Shown piece after piece: positions 18,363 to 25,755 of a stretch of 64,000 nt of DNA (the first letter of the stretch is position 1; every line of letters starts with the position of its first letter). The notes under the pieces were generated by a model, which ran no database searches, was not told the origin of the DNA, and saw nothing but the letters and a program-made list of their open reading frames with translations. The translations under genes were made by a program, and so were the position numbers. The stretch comes from Pseudomonas tumuqii (GTDB lineage: Bacteria > Pseudomonadota > Gammaproteobacteria > Pseudomonadales > Pseudomonadaceae). The DNA lies in contig NZ_JAAOJA010000013.1 in assembly GCF_013184545.1 (NCBI RefSeq), positions 84,664 through 148,663 of the forward strand, read 5' to 3'.

Positions 18363-19037
18363 TCAAGAGCGGAACAGGCGGCTGTACTGGCGCTCATGCG
18401 CCATGCTCGCCAGGGTCAGGCCGAAGGCGGCGCTGCCCCAGTGTTCGGGTGGTCGTTCGGTTGCCTGTTGTTGCGCCTGGTCGAGCACGGGCAGCAGCTG
18501 CGAGGTCAGGCGCTGGGCGGCTTGCTGGCCGAGCGGCAGGGTTTTCATCAGCACCGCCAGTTGGTTCTCCAGCCAGCCCCAGAGCCAGGCGGCGAGGGCG
18601 TCCTGCGGGCTGATCTGCCAGGCACGGGCGGCCAGTGCCCAGGCGACGGCCAGGCCGGGTTCATGCAGTTCGGCGAACAGCGCGCGGGCCGTGTCGTCCA
18701 GCTCGGGCAAGCCGCTCAGCAGCTGTTCCAGGGAATAGCCCATCTGCCGGCTTTCCTGACGCAGTTCGCGGGTTTCGCGGCTGGCGCGTTGCTGGGCGGC
18801 CAGGCTCTGCAGGGTCGCCCAGTCGCCGGCGCCTGCGGCCGCGCAGTGGGCCAGCAACAGCGGCGCCTCGAAGCGCGCCAGGTTGAGCAGGAGTTGATCG
18901 GCGATCCAGCGTTTGGCGCTGTCCGGGCAGGCGACCAGACCCTGTTCGACCGCCATTTCCAGGGCTTGCGAATAGCTGTAACCGCCGATTGGCAATTGCG
19001 GGCTGGCCAGTCTGAGTAGTGCCCAGGCCTTATTCAC
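18363..19037 (-). CDS. ureF: Urease accessory protein UreF
   Basis: 224 residues. UreF joins UreD and UreG in the complex that carbamylates and metallates urease. The N-terminus NKAWALLRLASPQLPIGGYS and the LARFEAPLLLAHCAAAG helix are typical. The start is GTG at 19037; family alignment begins exactly there. A duplicated and diverged copy of this start (19030-19137) lies between ureE and ureF, and its stop codon overlaps the present GTG. Confidence 0.95.
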   Translation of the reverse strand: MNKAWALLRLASPQLPIGGYSYSQALEMAVEQGLVACPDSAKRWIADQLLLNLARFEAPLLLAHCAAAGAGDWATLQSLAAQQRASRETRELRQESRQMGYSLEQLLSGLPELDDTARALFAELHEPGLAVAWALAARAWQISPQDALAAWLWGWLENQLAVLMKTLPLGQQAAQRLTSQLLPVLDQAQQQATERPPEHWGSAAFGLTLASMAHERQYSRLFRS

Positions 19038-19137
19038 AGGGGCGCACCGAGCGGAGGCAGGCGCTATGAGCTGTAGCCGGCCGGCCATTCGGCAACTGCG
19101 GCCTGACCAGGCTGAGCAGCGCCCAGGTCTTGTTCAC
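19030..19137 (-). other. Duplicated, diverged ureF start forming a 35-codon relay ORF
   Basis: GTG at 19137 overlaps the ureE stop (GTGA) and encodes VNKTWALLSLVRPQLPNG, clearly a copy of the UreF start VNKAWALLRLASPQLPIG. It then loses the frame and ends at TAA 19030-19032, which overlaps the GTG of the working ureF. Flanks also repeat (GCGCCTGCATCAGTTCGGTG versus GCGCCTGCCTCCGCTCGGTG), so about 100 bp was tandemly duplicated. The copy next to ureE has the ancestral overlap; the second copy leads the functional gene. Confidence 0.75.
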
Positions 19138-19634
19138 TTGCGCGCACCGAACTGATGCAGGCGCGGCGCGTAGCTGAATTCGGCGTCGCCGGCGTGGGAG
19201 TGGTGGTGACCGCCGCCGTAGGCGCCTTGCTCGGGCTGGTAGGGCGCCTCGATCAATGTGACCGTGGCGCCCAGTTGCTCGAGCATGGCTTTGAGCACGT
19301 AGTCGTCGGGCAGGCGCAACCAGCCGTCGCCCAGTTGCAGGGCGACGTGGCGGTTGCCCAGGTGATAGGCCGCGCGCATCAGCTCGAAGGGGTTGGCGCA
19401 GGTGACGTGCAGCAGCTGTTCGGCGCGGGCGCAGACGCGCACGATGCGGCCGTCTTCGGCCTGCAGGCATTCGCCGTCGTGCAAGGGCGGCTGGCCCCGT
19501 TCGAGGAACAGGCCGACGTCTTCGCCGCTGCGGCTGAAGCAGCGCAGGCGGCTTTTACTGCGGGCCTCGAAGGTCAGTTCCAGTTCCGCGTCCCAGTGCT
19601 CCTGGGTTGCGATGCGTTGGTGGATCACCAGCAT
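19134..19634 (-). CDS. ureE: Urease accessory nickel chaperone
   Basis: 166 residues. Delivers nickel to the UreG complex. The N-terminal peptide-binding domain begins MLVIHQRIATQ. The C-terminal metal domain includes YHLGNRHVALQL, with the conserved His of the nickel site, and the His-rich tail GGGHHHSHAGD. The start is chosen by family alignment and sits about 25 bases after a predicted sigma-54 transcription start. Urease structural genes are not in the window; in pseudomonads ureDABC often lies elsewhere. Confidence 0.96.
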   Translation of the reverse strand: MLVIHQRIATQEHWDAELELTFEARSKSRLRCFSRSGEDVGLFLERGQPPLHDGECLQAEDGRIVRVCARAEQLLHVTCANPFELMRAAYHLGNRHVALQLGDGWLRLPDDYVLKAMLEQLGATVTLIEAPYQPEQGAYGGGHHHSHAGDAEFSYAPRLHQFGARK

Positions 19635-19669
19635 GGGGGCGGTTTCCGGCAGGATGATCCCGGGGATAG

Positions 19670-19686
19670 AGCAAGGGTCTTGCCAA
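19670..19686 (-). promoter_or_regulatory. Sigma-54 promoter of the ureEFG operon
   Basis: TTGGCAAGACCCTTGCT on the minus strand matches YTGGCACGrNNNTTGCW with a single mismatch, with GG and GC spaced correctly. The predicted start is near 19659, giving a leader of about 25 bases before ureE. Confidence 0.75.
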
Positions 19687-19760
19687 GGACTGTGCACGCA
19701 GGCCGGCAGCGGCCTGCGCGGCGGGTGGCGGCCAGGGTTGGGCGCCAGGCAGGGTTGTTC

Positions 19761-19800
19761 TGGTGCGCGCCAGGGATGGTTGCTTTATTTTGGTGCGCAG
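19761..19800. promoter_or_regulatory. NtrC-like half-sites upstream of ureE
   Basis: Two TGGTGCGC motifs (19761-19768 and 19791-19798), i.e. GCGCACCA toward ureE, lie 30 bases apart and roughly 100 bases upstream of the sigma-54 promoter. NtrC sites have the form GCACCA-N-TGGTGC, so these are half-sites or degenerate sites. They would place urease accessory genes under nitrogen control. Nothing else is seen in the rest of 19687-20032. Confidence 0.5.
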
Positions 19801-20032
19801 CCGGGATGTTTACCCCAACGGTGCAAGCGCTTTTGTAGGCGGGCCGCCCCGGCGCGATGCCTGTGCCTTGTGGTGCGGACGCTGTCCGCTATCGCCGCGG
19901 GTCGCGCCTCCACAGATTGCTGCGCTGCCTGGCGCCCGCTCTGTCGTAATTCCCGGGACGTGCGGGTATGCTTGCGCGCCCTCAAAATGAGCGCTGGCGG
20001 TTTGCTCGCGTGGTTCGGGAGTATCTGGATTT

Positions 20033-20929
20033 ATGCTGGCTGTTGTGGCGATTCTGCCGATCTTCGCCTTGATCGTGCTGGGCTACCTGTTGGGCTGGCG
20101 CCAATGGTTGAGCGCCGAGTCGGCGGCCGGGCTGGCCAATATCACCTTCAAGCTGTTCATGCCGACGCTGCTGTTCGCCGGCATTGCCAAGGCCTCCCTG
20201 GGCGACGGTCTGTCGCCGATGTTGCTGTTGGCCTATTACCTGCCGGTGCTGCTGGTGTTCGGCCTGGTCAATCTGTTCGCCCACCAGCAGCGCGGCACGG
20301 CTACGCCGCTGGGCCTGACCGCTGCCTTTTCCAATAACGTGCTGGTGGGCATTCCCCTGGTGACCAGCCTGATGGGGCCGGAGGGCCTGGTCTATGTCTT
20401 CGCCATCCTGGTGTTCCACAGCCTCACGCTGTTTTCCCTGCACAGCTTTTATGCCGCGTTCGGCGGGCAGGAGCGGGTCGATGGCTGGGCGCTGCTGAAG
20501 AATCTGGCCAACCCGATGATCATCGGCTTGCTGCTGGGCGCGTTGCTCAATCTGTCCGGCTTGCGGGTGCCGGAGCCGCTGTGGCGGGTGATCGAGTGGC
20601 TGGCCCAGGCGGCATTGCCCTGCGCCTTGATCGTGCTGGGCGCCAGCCTGTCGCGCTATCGCCTGCGCCCCAGCCGCACGGTGCTGGGGCTGGCGTTGGC
20701 CAAGCTGCTGCTGTTCCCGGCCATGGTCTGGTGGTTGAGTGGCCAGTTGCCCGGGCTGAACGAGGCGGCGCGCAGCGTGCTGGTGCTGCTGGCCGCTTGT
20801 CCCAGCGGGGTCAATATCCTGGCCTTCGCCAAAACCCCGGAAGACACCCGCAACGTCAGCTCGGCGGTGTTCCTCTCCACCGTACTGGCGGCGCTGACGC
20901 TGCCGTTGTGGATGATCTCGGTACTCTGA
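20033..20929 (+). CDS. AEC-family (auxin efflux carrier type) transporter
   Basis: 298 residues with about ten membrane helices in the 5+5 arrangement of the AEC/Mem_trans family. LANITFKLFMPTLLFAGIAK contains the conserved Asn and Pro of the first repeat; AFSNNVLVGIPLVTSLMG and AACPSGVNILAF are further family segments. Bacterial members include putative malonate and other dicarboxylate carriers. The substrate cannot be read from sequence. Transcribed divergently from ureE and alone. Confidence 0.85.
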   Translation: MLAVVAILPIFALIVLGYLLGWRQWLSAESAAGLANITFKLFMPTLLFAGIAKASLGDGLSPMLLLAYYLPVLLVFGLVNLFAHQQRGTATPLGLTAAFSNNVLVGIPLVTSLMGPEGLVYVFAILVFHSLTLFSLHSFYAAFGGQERVDGWALLKNLANPMIIGLLLGALLNLSGLRVPEPLWRVIEWLAQAALPCALIVLGASLSRYRLRPSRTVLGLALAKLLLFPAMVWWLSGQLPGLNEAARSVLVLLAACPSGVNILAFAKTPEDTRNVSSAVFLSTVLAALTLPLWMISVL

Positions 20930-20939
20930 ACGGCCGGTT

Positions 20940-21128
20940 TCAGCCGTTGTGCCGCAGTTCCAGCAAGCGCTCGGCGCCACCTTCGGCGACATGACGATCC
21001 TGCGGCAGGACCTCTTGCTGGCTGTCTTTCACCTCACCGAGCAACGGTGGCGGGTTGTTGCTCGGCAGGGCGAAGGCGCTGCCGGCGAGCAGGCTCAAAA
21101 CCAGGCTGATAACGAATGTGCTTTTCAT
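20940..21128 (-). CDS. Small secreted protein of unknown function
   Basis: 62 residues: signal peptide MKSTFVISLVLSLLAGSAFA followed by LPSNNPPPLLGEVKDSQQEV and a short charged tail ending RHNG. Probably exported to the periplasm. The start is taken at the ATG after a GGAG-type ribosome site rather than an in-frame ATG at 21155. Not recognised. It converges with the AEC transporter gene. Confidence 0.6.
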   Translation of the reverse strand: MKSTFVISLVLSLLAGSAFALPSNNPPPLLGEVKDSQQEVLPQDRHVAEGGAERLLELRHNG

Positions 21129-21368
21129 GATCGGCTCCTCCAGGTGGGGGCTCAATGGCTACAGGAGGCAATACTAGGGATTTGGTCGTTAATAAGAAGT
21201 TGAACGACCTGATAGTGACCATCGATCTTCGTGATTATGGCGCCGGCACCGCGCCATCCATGGTTTCGCCGACTTCAGGTTATGGTTGGCCGCACGTTGC
21301 GCGCATACCGGCGTTACCGGTGTTACCGGCGGCGCCGATTCATAGGTTTCAAACAGGGATGATCAGTT

Positions 21369-22259
21369 ATGTCGAATAGTGCTGCGCCACGTTACCCCCT
21401 GGTGTTGGTGCCGGGTTTGCTCGGTTTCATCCGTTTGCTCGGTTATTCCTATTGGTTCGGCATCGTCTCGGCGCTCCGCCGGCAGGGCGCCCGGGTCTTT
21501 CCGGTGCTGGTGTCCTCGGTGCACTCCAGCGAGGTGCGTGGCGAGCAACTGCTCGAACGCATCGCCCAGGTACTCAAGGAAACCGGTGCCGCCAAGGTGC
21601 ACCTGATCGGCCATAGCCAAGGCGCACTGACTGCACGCTACGCTGCCGCGCTGAAGCCCGAGTGGGTGGCCTCGGTGACCTCGGTTGCCGGGCCCAACCA
21701 TGGCTCGGAGCTGGCCGACTTTCTCCAGCGCAAGGCGCCCCATGGCAGCTGGCGCGAGAGGCTGCTGGCCGCCGTGCTGCGTGGCGTGGCGCGCTGCATG
21801 GCCTGGCTGGAGACCGGCTACAAGGGGCCGCGCCTGCCCATCGATGTCGCCGCCGCCCAGCAATCGCTGACCAGCGAGGGCGTCACCGCCTTCAATCGGC
21901 AATTTCCCCAAGGCCTGCCGGATAACTGGGGCGGTGAGGGCGCCGCCGAGGTCAATGGTGTGCGCTATTACTCCTGGTCCGGCACCCTGCAACCCGGCAT
22001 CACCGATCGTGGCGGCAACCGCTTCGACGGGCCGAACCGGGCCTGCCGCTTGTTCGCCCGCACCTTTCGCCGCGAAGCCGGGCATTGCGACGGCATGGTC
22101 GGGCGCTACAGCTCGCACCTGGGCACGGTGATCGGCGATGACTTTCCGCTCGACCACTTCGACATCGTCAACCAGACCTTCGGCCTGGTCGGCAAGGGCG
22201 CCAACCCCGTGGGCTTGTTCGTCGAGCATGCCCGGCGCCTGCACGACGCCGGTTTGTAG
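21369..22259 (+). CDS. Triacylglycerol lipase-like protein, family I (LipA-like)
   Basis: 296 residues of alpha/beta-hydrolase closely following Pseudomonas family I lipases: oxyanion segment LVPGLLGF, nucleophile S83 in GHSQG, Asp241 in CDGMVGRYSSHLG, and His263 in LDHFDIVNQTFG. NSEGxxxFN-like TSEGVTAFNRQFPQG is also conserved. Unlike secreted LipA it starts MSNSAAPRYPLVLVPG with no signal peptide, and there is no adjacent lipase foldase (lif) gene. It may be an intracellular or non-classically exported esterase. The start is the first ATG of the frame. Confidence 0.85.
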   Translation: MSNSAAPRYPLVLVPGLLGFIRLLGYSYWFGIVSALRRQGARVFPVLVSSVHSSEVRGEQLLERIAQVLKETGAAKVHLIGHSQGALTARYAAALKPEWVASVTSVAGPNHGSELADFLQRKAPHGSWRERLLAAVLRGVARCMAWLETGYKGPRLPIDVAAAQQSLTSEGVTAFNRQFPQGLPDNWGGEGAAEVNGVRYYSWSGTLQPGITDRGGNRFDGPNRACRLFARTFRREAGHCDGMVGRYSSHLGTVIGDDFPLDHFDIVNQTFGLVGKGANPVGLFVEHARRLHDAGL

Positions 22260-22394
22260 GCACGCGAACCGCTGGCCGTGCCTGCCTGAGCCGGGCTGCC
22301 AGGGGCGGTTGCTGGCGCATTGCCCGGCTCAAGTTGGCTTTATCGAATGTTCGACTAGAGTTTCGGAATAGCTAATATTTCGCGGGTATGTTGC

Positions 22395-22901
22395 ATGCCG
22401 AAGGTCATACGGGTGTTCGTGCGAGCGGTGGACGCGATGAATCGCGTCATCGGTCGCTTCGCCATGTACCTGATCTTCGCCATGCTGGCGGTGCTGCTGT
22501 ATTCCTCGGTCAGCAAGACCTTTGCCGATCCGGCGATCTGGACCCTGGAAGCCGCGCAGTTCCTGATGGTCGCCTACTTCCTCCTGGGCGGCGGCTACTC
22601 CATGCAGCTCGATGCCCATGTGCGCATGGACCTGTTCTACAGTCGCTGGTCGCCGCGTACGGCGGCGACCATGGATGCCATCACCATCGGCTTCCTGATT
22701 TTCTACCTGGGCTTTCTGCTGTATGGCGGGGTCTCCTCGACGCTGTATGCCCTCGAGTATGGCGAGACCAGCTATTCGGCCTGGTCGCCGCGCATGGCGC
22801 CGATCAAGATCGTCATGACCATCGGCGTGGCGCTGATGCTGCTGCAGGCGATCGCCACCTTCTTCAAGGACCTCGCCAGCGCACGCGGGGAGACGCTGTA
22901 A
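22395..22901 (+). CDS. TRAP transporter small membrane subunit (DctQ type)
   Basis: 168 residues with four membrane helices, beginning MPKVIRVFVRAVDAMNRVIG. WTLEAAQFLMVAYFLLGGGY and the polar loop DAHVRMDLFYSRWSPR are the conserved DctQ signature. It pairs with the large DctM subunit to form the sodium-driven membrane part. The stop overlaps the dctM ATG by one base (TAATG). Heads a TRAP-ligase-dehydrogenase gene group on the plus strand. Confidence 0.92.
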   Translation: MPKVIRVFVRAVDAMNRVIGRFAMYLIFAMLAVLLYSSVSKTFADPAIWTLEAAQFLMVAYFLLGGGYSMQLDAHVRMDLFYSRWSPRTAATMDAITIGFLIFYLGFLLYGGVSSTLYALEYGETSYSAWSPRMAPIKIVMTIGVALMLLQAIATFFKDLASARGETL

Positions 22902-24226
22902 TGAGTTACGAGCTCATCGCGCTGCTGATGTTCTCCACCATGATGTTGCTGTTGCTCACCGGCAAGCGGGTGTTCGGCGCCATCGGTTTCGTCGCGGTGA
23001 TCGCCGCCTTGCTGCTGTGGGGCGATGGCGGTTCGGAAGTGGCGTTCAACGCCGCGATGAAGTTGATGAAGTGGTACCCGCTGCTGACCCTGCCGATGTT
23101 CGTCTACATGGGCTACATGCTCTCCGAGTCCGGCTTGGCCGAAGACCTCTACCGCATGTTCCACGTCTGGATGGGCCCGCTGCACGGCGGCCTGGCGATC
23201 GGCACCATCGGCCTGATGGTGGTGATCTCGGCGATGAACGGCCTGAGCGTCGCCGGCATGGCGATCGGCGCCAGCATCGCCCTGCCCGAGTTGCTGCGCC
23301 GCGGCTACGACAAGGTCATGGTCACCGGGGTGATCCAGGCCGGTAGTTCGCTGGGCATCCTCATCCCGCCCAGCGTGGTGCTGGTGCTGTACGGCATGAT
23401 CGCCCGCCAGCCAGTGGGCCAGCTGTGGCTGGCCGGGGTCTTCCCCGGGCTGCTGATGGCCGGCTTGTTCGTGCTCTATATCGTCATCCGCTGTCGCTTG
23501 AATCCCGCGCTCGGGCCGGCCCTGCCCGAGGAGGAGCGCCGGCAGATCACCCGCGGCGAGAAGCTGCACCTACTCAAGGCCGGTATAGCGCCGCTGTTCA
23601 TTTTCTTTTCCATGACCGGCCTGTTTCTGATGGGCATCACCAGCCTGGTGGAAAGCTCGGCGGTGGGTGCGGCGGCCGCGACCCTGACGGCCCTGGCCAA
23701 GCGCCGGCTGAGTCGCCAGGTGATGGAGGAAACCCTGCGCAAGACGCTGGGCATCACCTGCATGTTCATGTGGATCATCCTCGCCGCCCTGTGCTTCGGC
23801 GCGGTGTTCGACGGTCTCGGCGCGGTCAAGGCCATCGAAACCTTCTTCGTCGACCGGCTGAACCTGGGGCCCTGGGAAATCCTCATCATGATGCAGCTGT
23901 CGTTCATCCTCATGGGCATGTTCCTCGACGACACCGCCATGCTGGTGATAGTCGCGCCGCTGTATATCCCCCTGGTCGGCGCCCTCGGCTTCGATCTGAT
24001 CTGGTACGGCGTGCTCTACACCATCACCTGCCAGATCGCCTACATGACCCCGCCCTTCGGCTACAACCTGTTCCTCATGCGCGCCATGGCGCCGCCGGAG
24101 GTGTCGCTGCGCGACATCTACGTCTCGGTCACGCCCTTCGTGCTGGTGATGATCCTGGCCCTGGTGCTGGTCATGGTATTTCCGCAACTGGCGCTGTGGT
24201 TGCCGCAGTGGCACTACGCACGCTGA
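22901..24226 (+). CDS. TRAP transporter large membrane subunit (DctM type)
   Basis: 441 residues, about 12 membrane helices. Family segments include YPLLTLPMFVYMGYMLSESG, NGLSVAGMAIGASIALPELL, GSSLGILIPPSVVLVLYGM and FLDDTAMLVIVAPLYIPLV. The start is the ATG overlapping the dctQ stop. A longer open frame beginning at 22388 is an out-of-frame shadow over dctQ. Part of a sodium-linked high-affinity importer with the binding protein at 24397. Confidence 0.93.
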   Translation: MSYELIALLMFSTMMLLLLTGKRVFGAIGFVAVIAALLLWGDGGSEVAFNAAMKLMKWYPLLTLPMFVYMGYMLSESGLAEDLYRMFHVWMGPLHGGLAIGTIGLMVVISAMNGLSVAGMAIGASIALPELLRRGYDKVMVTGVIQAGSSLGILIPPSVVLVLYGMIARQPVGQLWLAGVFPGLLMAGLFVLYIVIRCRLNPALGPALPEEERRQITRGEKLHLLKAGIAPLFIFFSMTGLFLMGITSLVESSAVGAAAATLTALAKRRLSRQVMEETLRKTLGITCMFMWIILAALCFGAVFDGLGAVKAIETFFVDRLNLGPWEILIMMQLSFILMGMFLDDTAMLVIVAPLYIPLVGALGFDLIWYGVLYTITCQIAYMTPPFGYNLFLMRAMAPPEVSLRDIYVSVTPFVLVMILALVLVMVFPQLALWLPQWHYAR

Positions 24227-24396
24227 ACCCAAGAATTCAGGAACGGCAGTAAATACAGTTGGATTGTCGATACGAACCAGAACGGTACCGCCACCCATGA
24301 GGATCGAGTTGCCCACCTGAAAACCTTGCACCGACCTGGCCGGGTCGCAGTGGTGCTGATGCATGACATCTGAATCGACACTTTGGAGATACCAGC

Positions 24397-25452
24397 ATGA
24401 CTACGAGACGCAGCTTCCTCAAGACCGCGGCGGTCACCACCGGCGCGGTGGGCGCCACGGCCCTGGGTTCGGCGCATATCTATGCCCAGGAGCCGAAGAA
24501 GATTACCTGGCGCCTGCAGACCTATGCCGGCCCGGCCCTCGGCGAGCACGTGATCAAACCGTCCATCGATGCCTTCAACCAGGCGGCCAACGGCCAGATG
24601 GAAATCCAGCTGTATTACGCCGACCAGCTGGTGCCCACCGGCGAACTGTTCCGCGCCATGCAGCGCGGCACCATCGATGCGGTGCAGAGCGATGACGACT
24701 CGATCGCCGCACCGGTGGACGTCTCGGTGTTCGGCGGCTATTTCCCCTTCGCCACCCGCTACAGCCTGGACGTGCCGGTGCTGTTCGAGAAGTACGGCCT
24801 GCGGCAGATCTGGGAGGAAGCCTATGGCGAGGTCAAGGGCGTCACCTGGCTCGGCGCCGGTGCCTGGGACCCCTGCCATTTCGCCACGGTCGAGCCGATC
24901 AAGAGCCTGGCCGACCTCAAGGGCAAACGCATCTTCACCTTTCCCACAGCCGGTAAATTCCTCTCCCGTTTCGGCGTGATCCCGGTGACCCTGCCCTGGG
25001 AAGACGTCGAGGTGGCGGTGCAGACCGGCGAGCTGGACGGCATCACCTGGTCGGGCATCACCGAGGACTACACCGTCGGCTGGGCCAACGTGACCAAGTA
25101 CTTCCTCACCAACAACATCTCCGGCGCCTGGATCGGCTCCTATTTCGCCAACTCGGACAAGTGGGCCGAAGTGCCCGAGCACCTCAAGACCCTGTTCAAA
25201 CTGTGCATGGACAGTTCCCACTACTACCGCCAGCACTGGTACTGGGGCGGCGAGGCGCAGTTACGGGTCGAAGGCGGCAAGCTGCAACTGACCACCATCC
25301 CCGACGCCGAGTGGGCCACGGTCGAGGCCGAGGCCCTGAAATTCTGGGACGAGATCGCCAAGACCAGCCCGCGTGCGGCCAAGGTCGTCGAGATCTTCAA
25401 GAAGTACAACGCGCTGATGGCCAAGGCCGGCCCGCCCTATCGCTACTCCTGA
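24397..25452 (+). CDS. TRAP transporter substrate-binding protein (DctP family), Tat-exported
   Basis: 351 residues. The N-terminus MTTRRSFLKTAAVTTGAVGA has a twin-arginine motif (RRSFLK), then a cleavage region SAHIYAQE. TRAP binding proteins of the FcbT/TakP-like branch are often Tat-exported. LYYADQLVPTGELFRAMQRG, GVIPVTLPWEDVEVAVQTGE and DGITWSG form the ligand cleft; the position usually occupied by Arg that salt-bridges carboxylates is not obvious, so a zwitterionic or non-acid ligand is possible. 170 bases separate it from dctM. Confidence 0.9.
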   Translation: MTTRRSFLKTAAVTTGAVGATALGSAHIYAQEPKKITWRLQTYAGPALGEHVIKPSIDAFNQAANGQMEIQLYYADQLVPTGELFRAMQRGTIDAVQSDDDSIAAPVDVSVFGGYFPFATRYSLDVPVLFEKYGLRQIWEEAYGEVKGVTWLGAGAWDPCHFATVEPIKSLADLKGKRIFTFPTAGKFLSRFGVIPVTLPWEDVEVAVQTGELDGITWSGITEDYTVGWANVTKYFLTNNISGAWIGSYFANSDKWAEVPEHLKTLFKLCMDSSHYYRQHWYWGGEAQLRVEGGKLQLTTIPDAEWATVEAEALKFWDEIAKTSPRAAKVVEIFKKYNALMAKAGPPYRYS

Positions 25453-25491
25453 CGGGGCGGGGGCTGGCCGGCGTGCCCATGCCACGGCGGC

Positions 25492-25622
25492 CGCGCAGCA
25501 AACTGTGTAGGAGCCAGGGGGACGCCTAGTCCTTGCTGGCGATGCTTTTGATTTAAAAAGATCGCCAGCAAGCTGGCTCCTACATGGTTCATGTTTTTAT
25601 TTAATTTCTATATATAAAACAA
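25492..25622. repeat. 131-bp dispersed repeat containing a family 1 REP hairpin
   Basis: Begins CGCGCAGCAAACTGTGTAG, holds the REP hairpin (25507-25583) with GATGCTTTTGAT in its loop, and ends TAATTTCTATATATAAAACA. All these parts recur in the same order at 44817-44956. It lies between the TRAP genes and the glutamine-synthetase-like gene and fills most of the 303-base gap. Confidence 0.75.
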
Positions 25623-25755
25623 AGGGTTGATGTCGGCTTTATAAGCGCGGCCCATGGCCGCGAAATGTCCCGTCAGGGCGCAGATCGTGGCAATGGCCAG
25701 CACTATGTGGCCAACAGGCAACAGCAACAGAGCCAGAACAAAAAAAGGGGTGCAT

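Noticed and set aside
22388..22900. 5' extension of the dctM frame
   Set aside because: It is an out-of-frame shadow of dctQ; dctM starts at 22901 with TAATG coupling.
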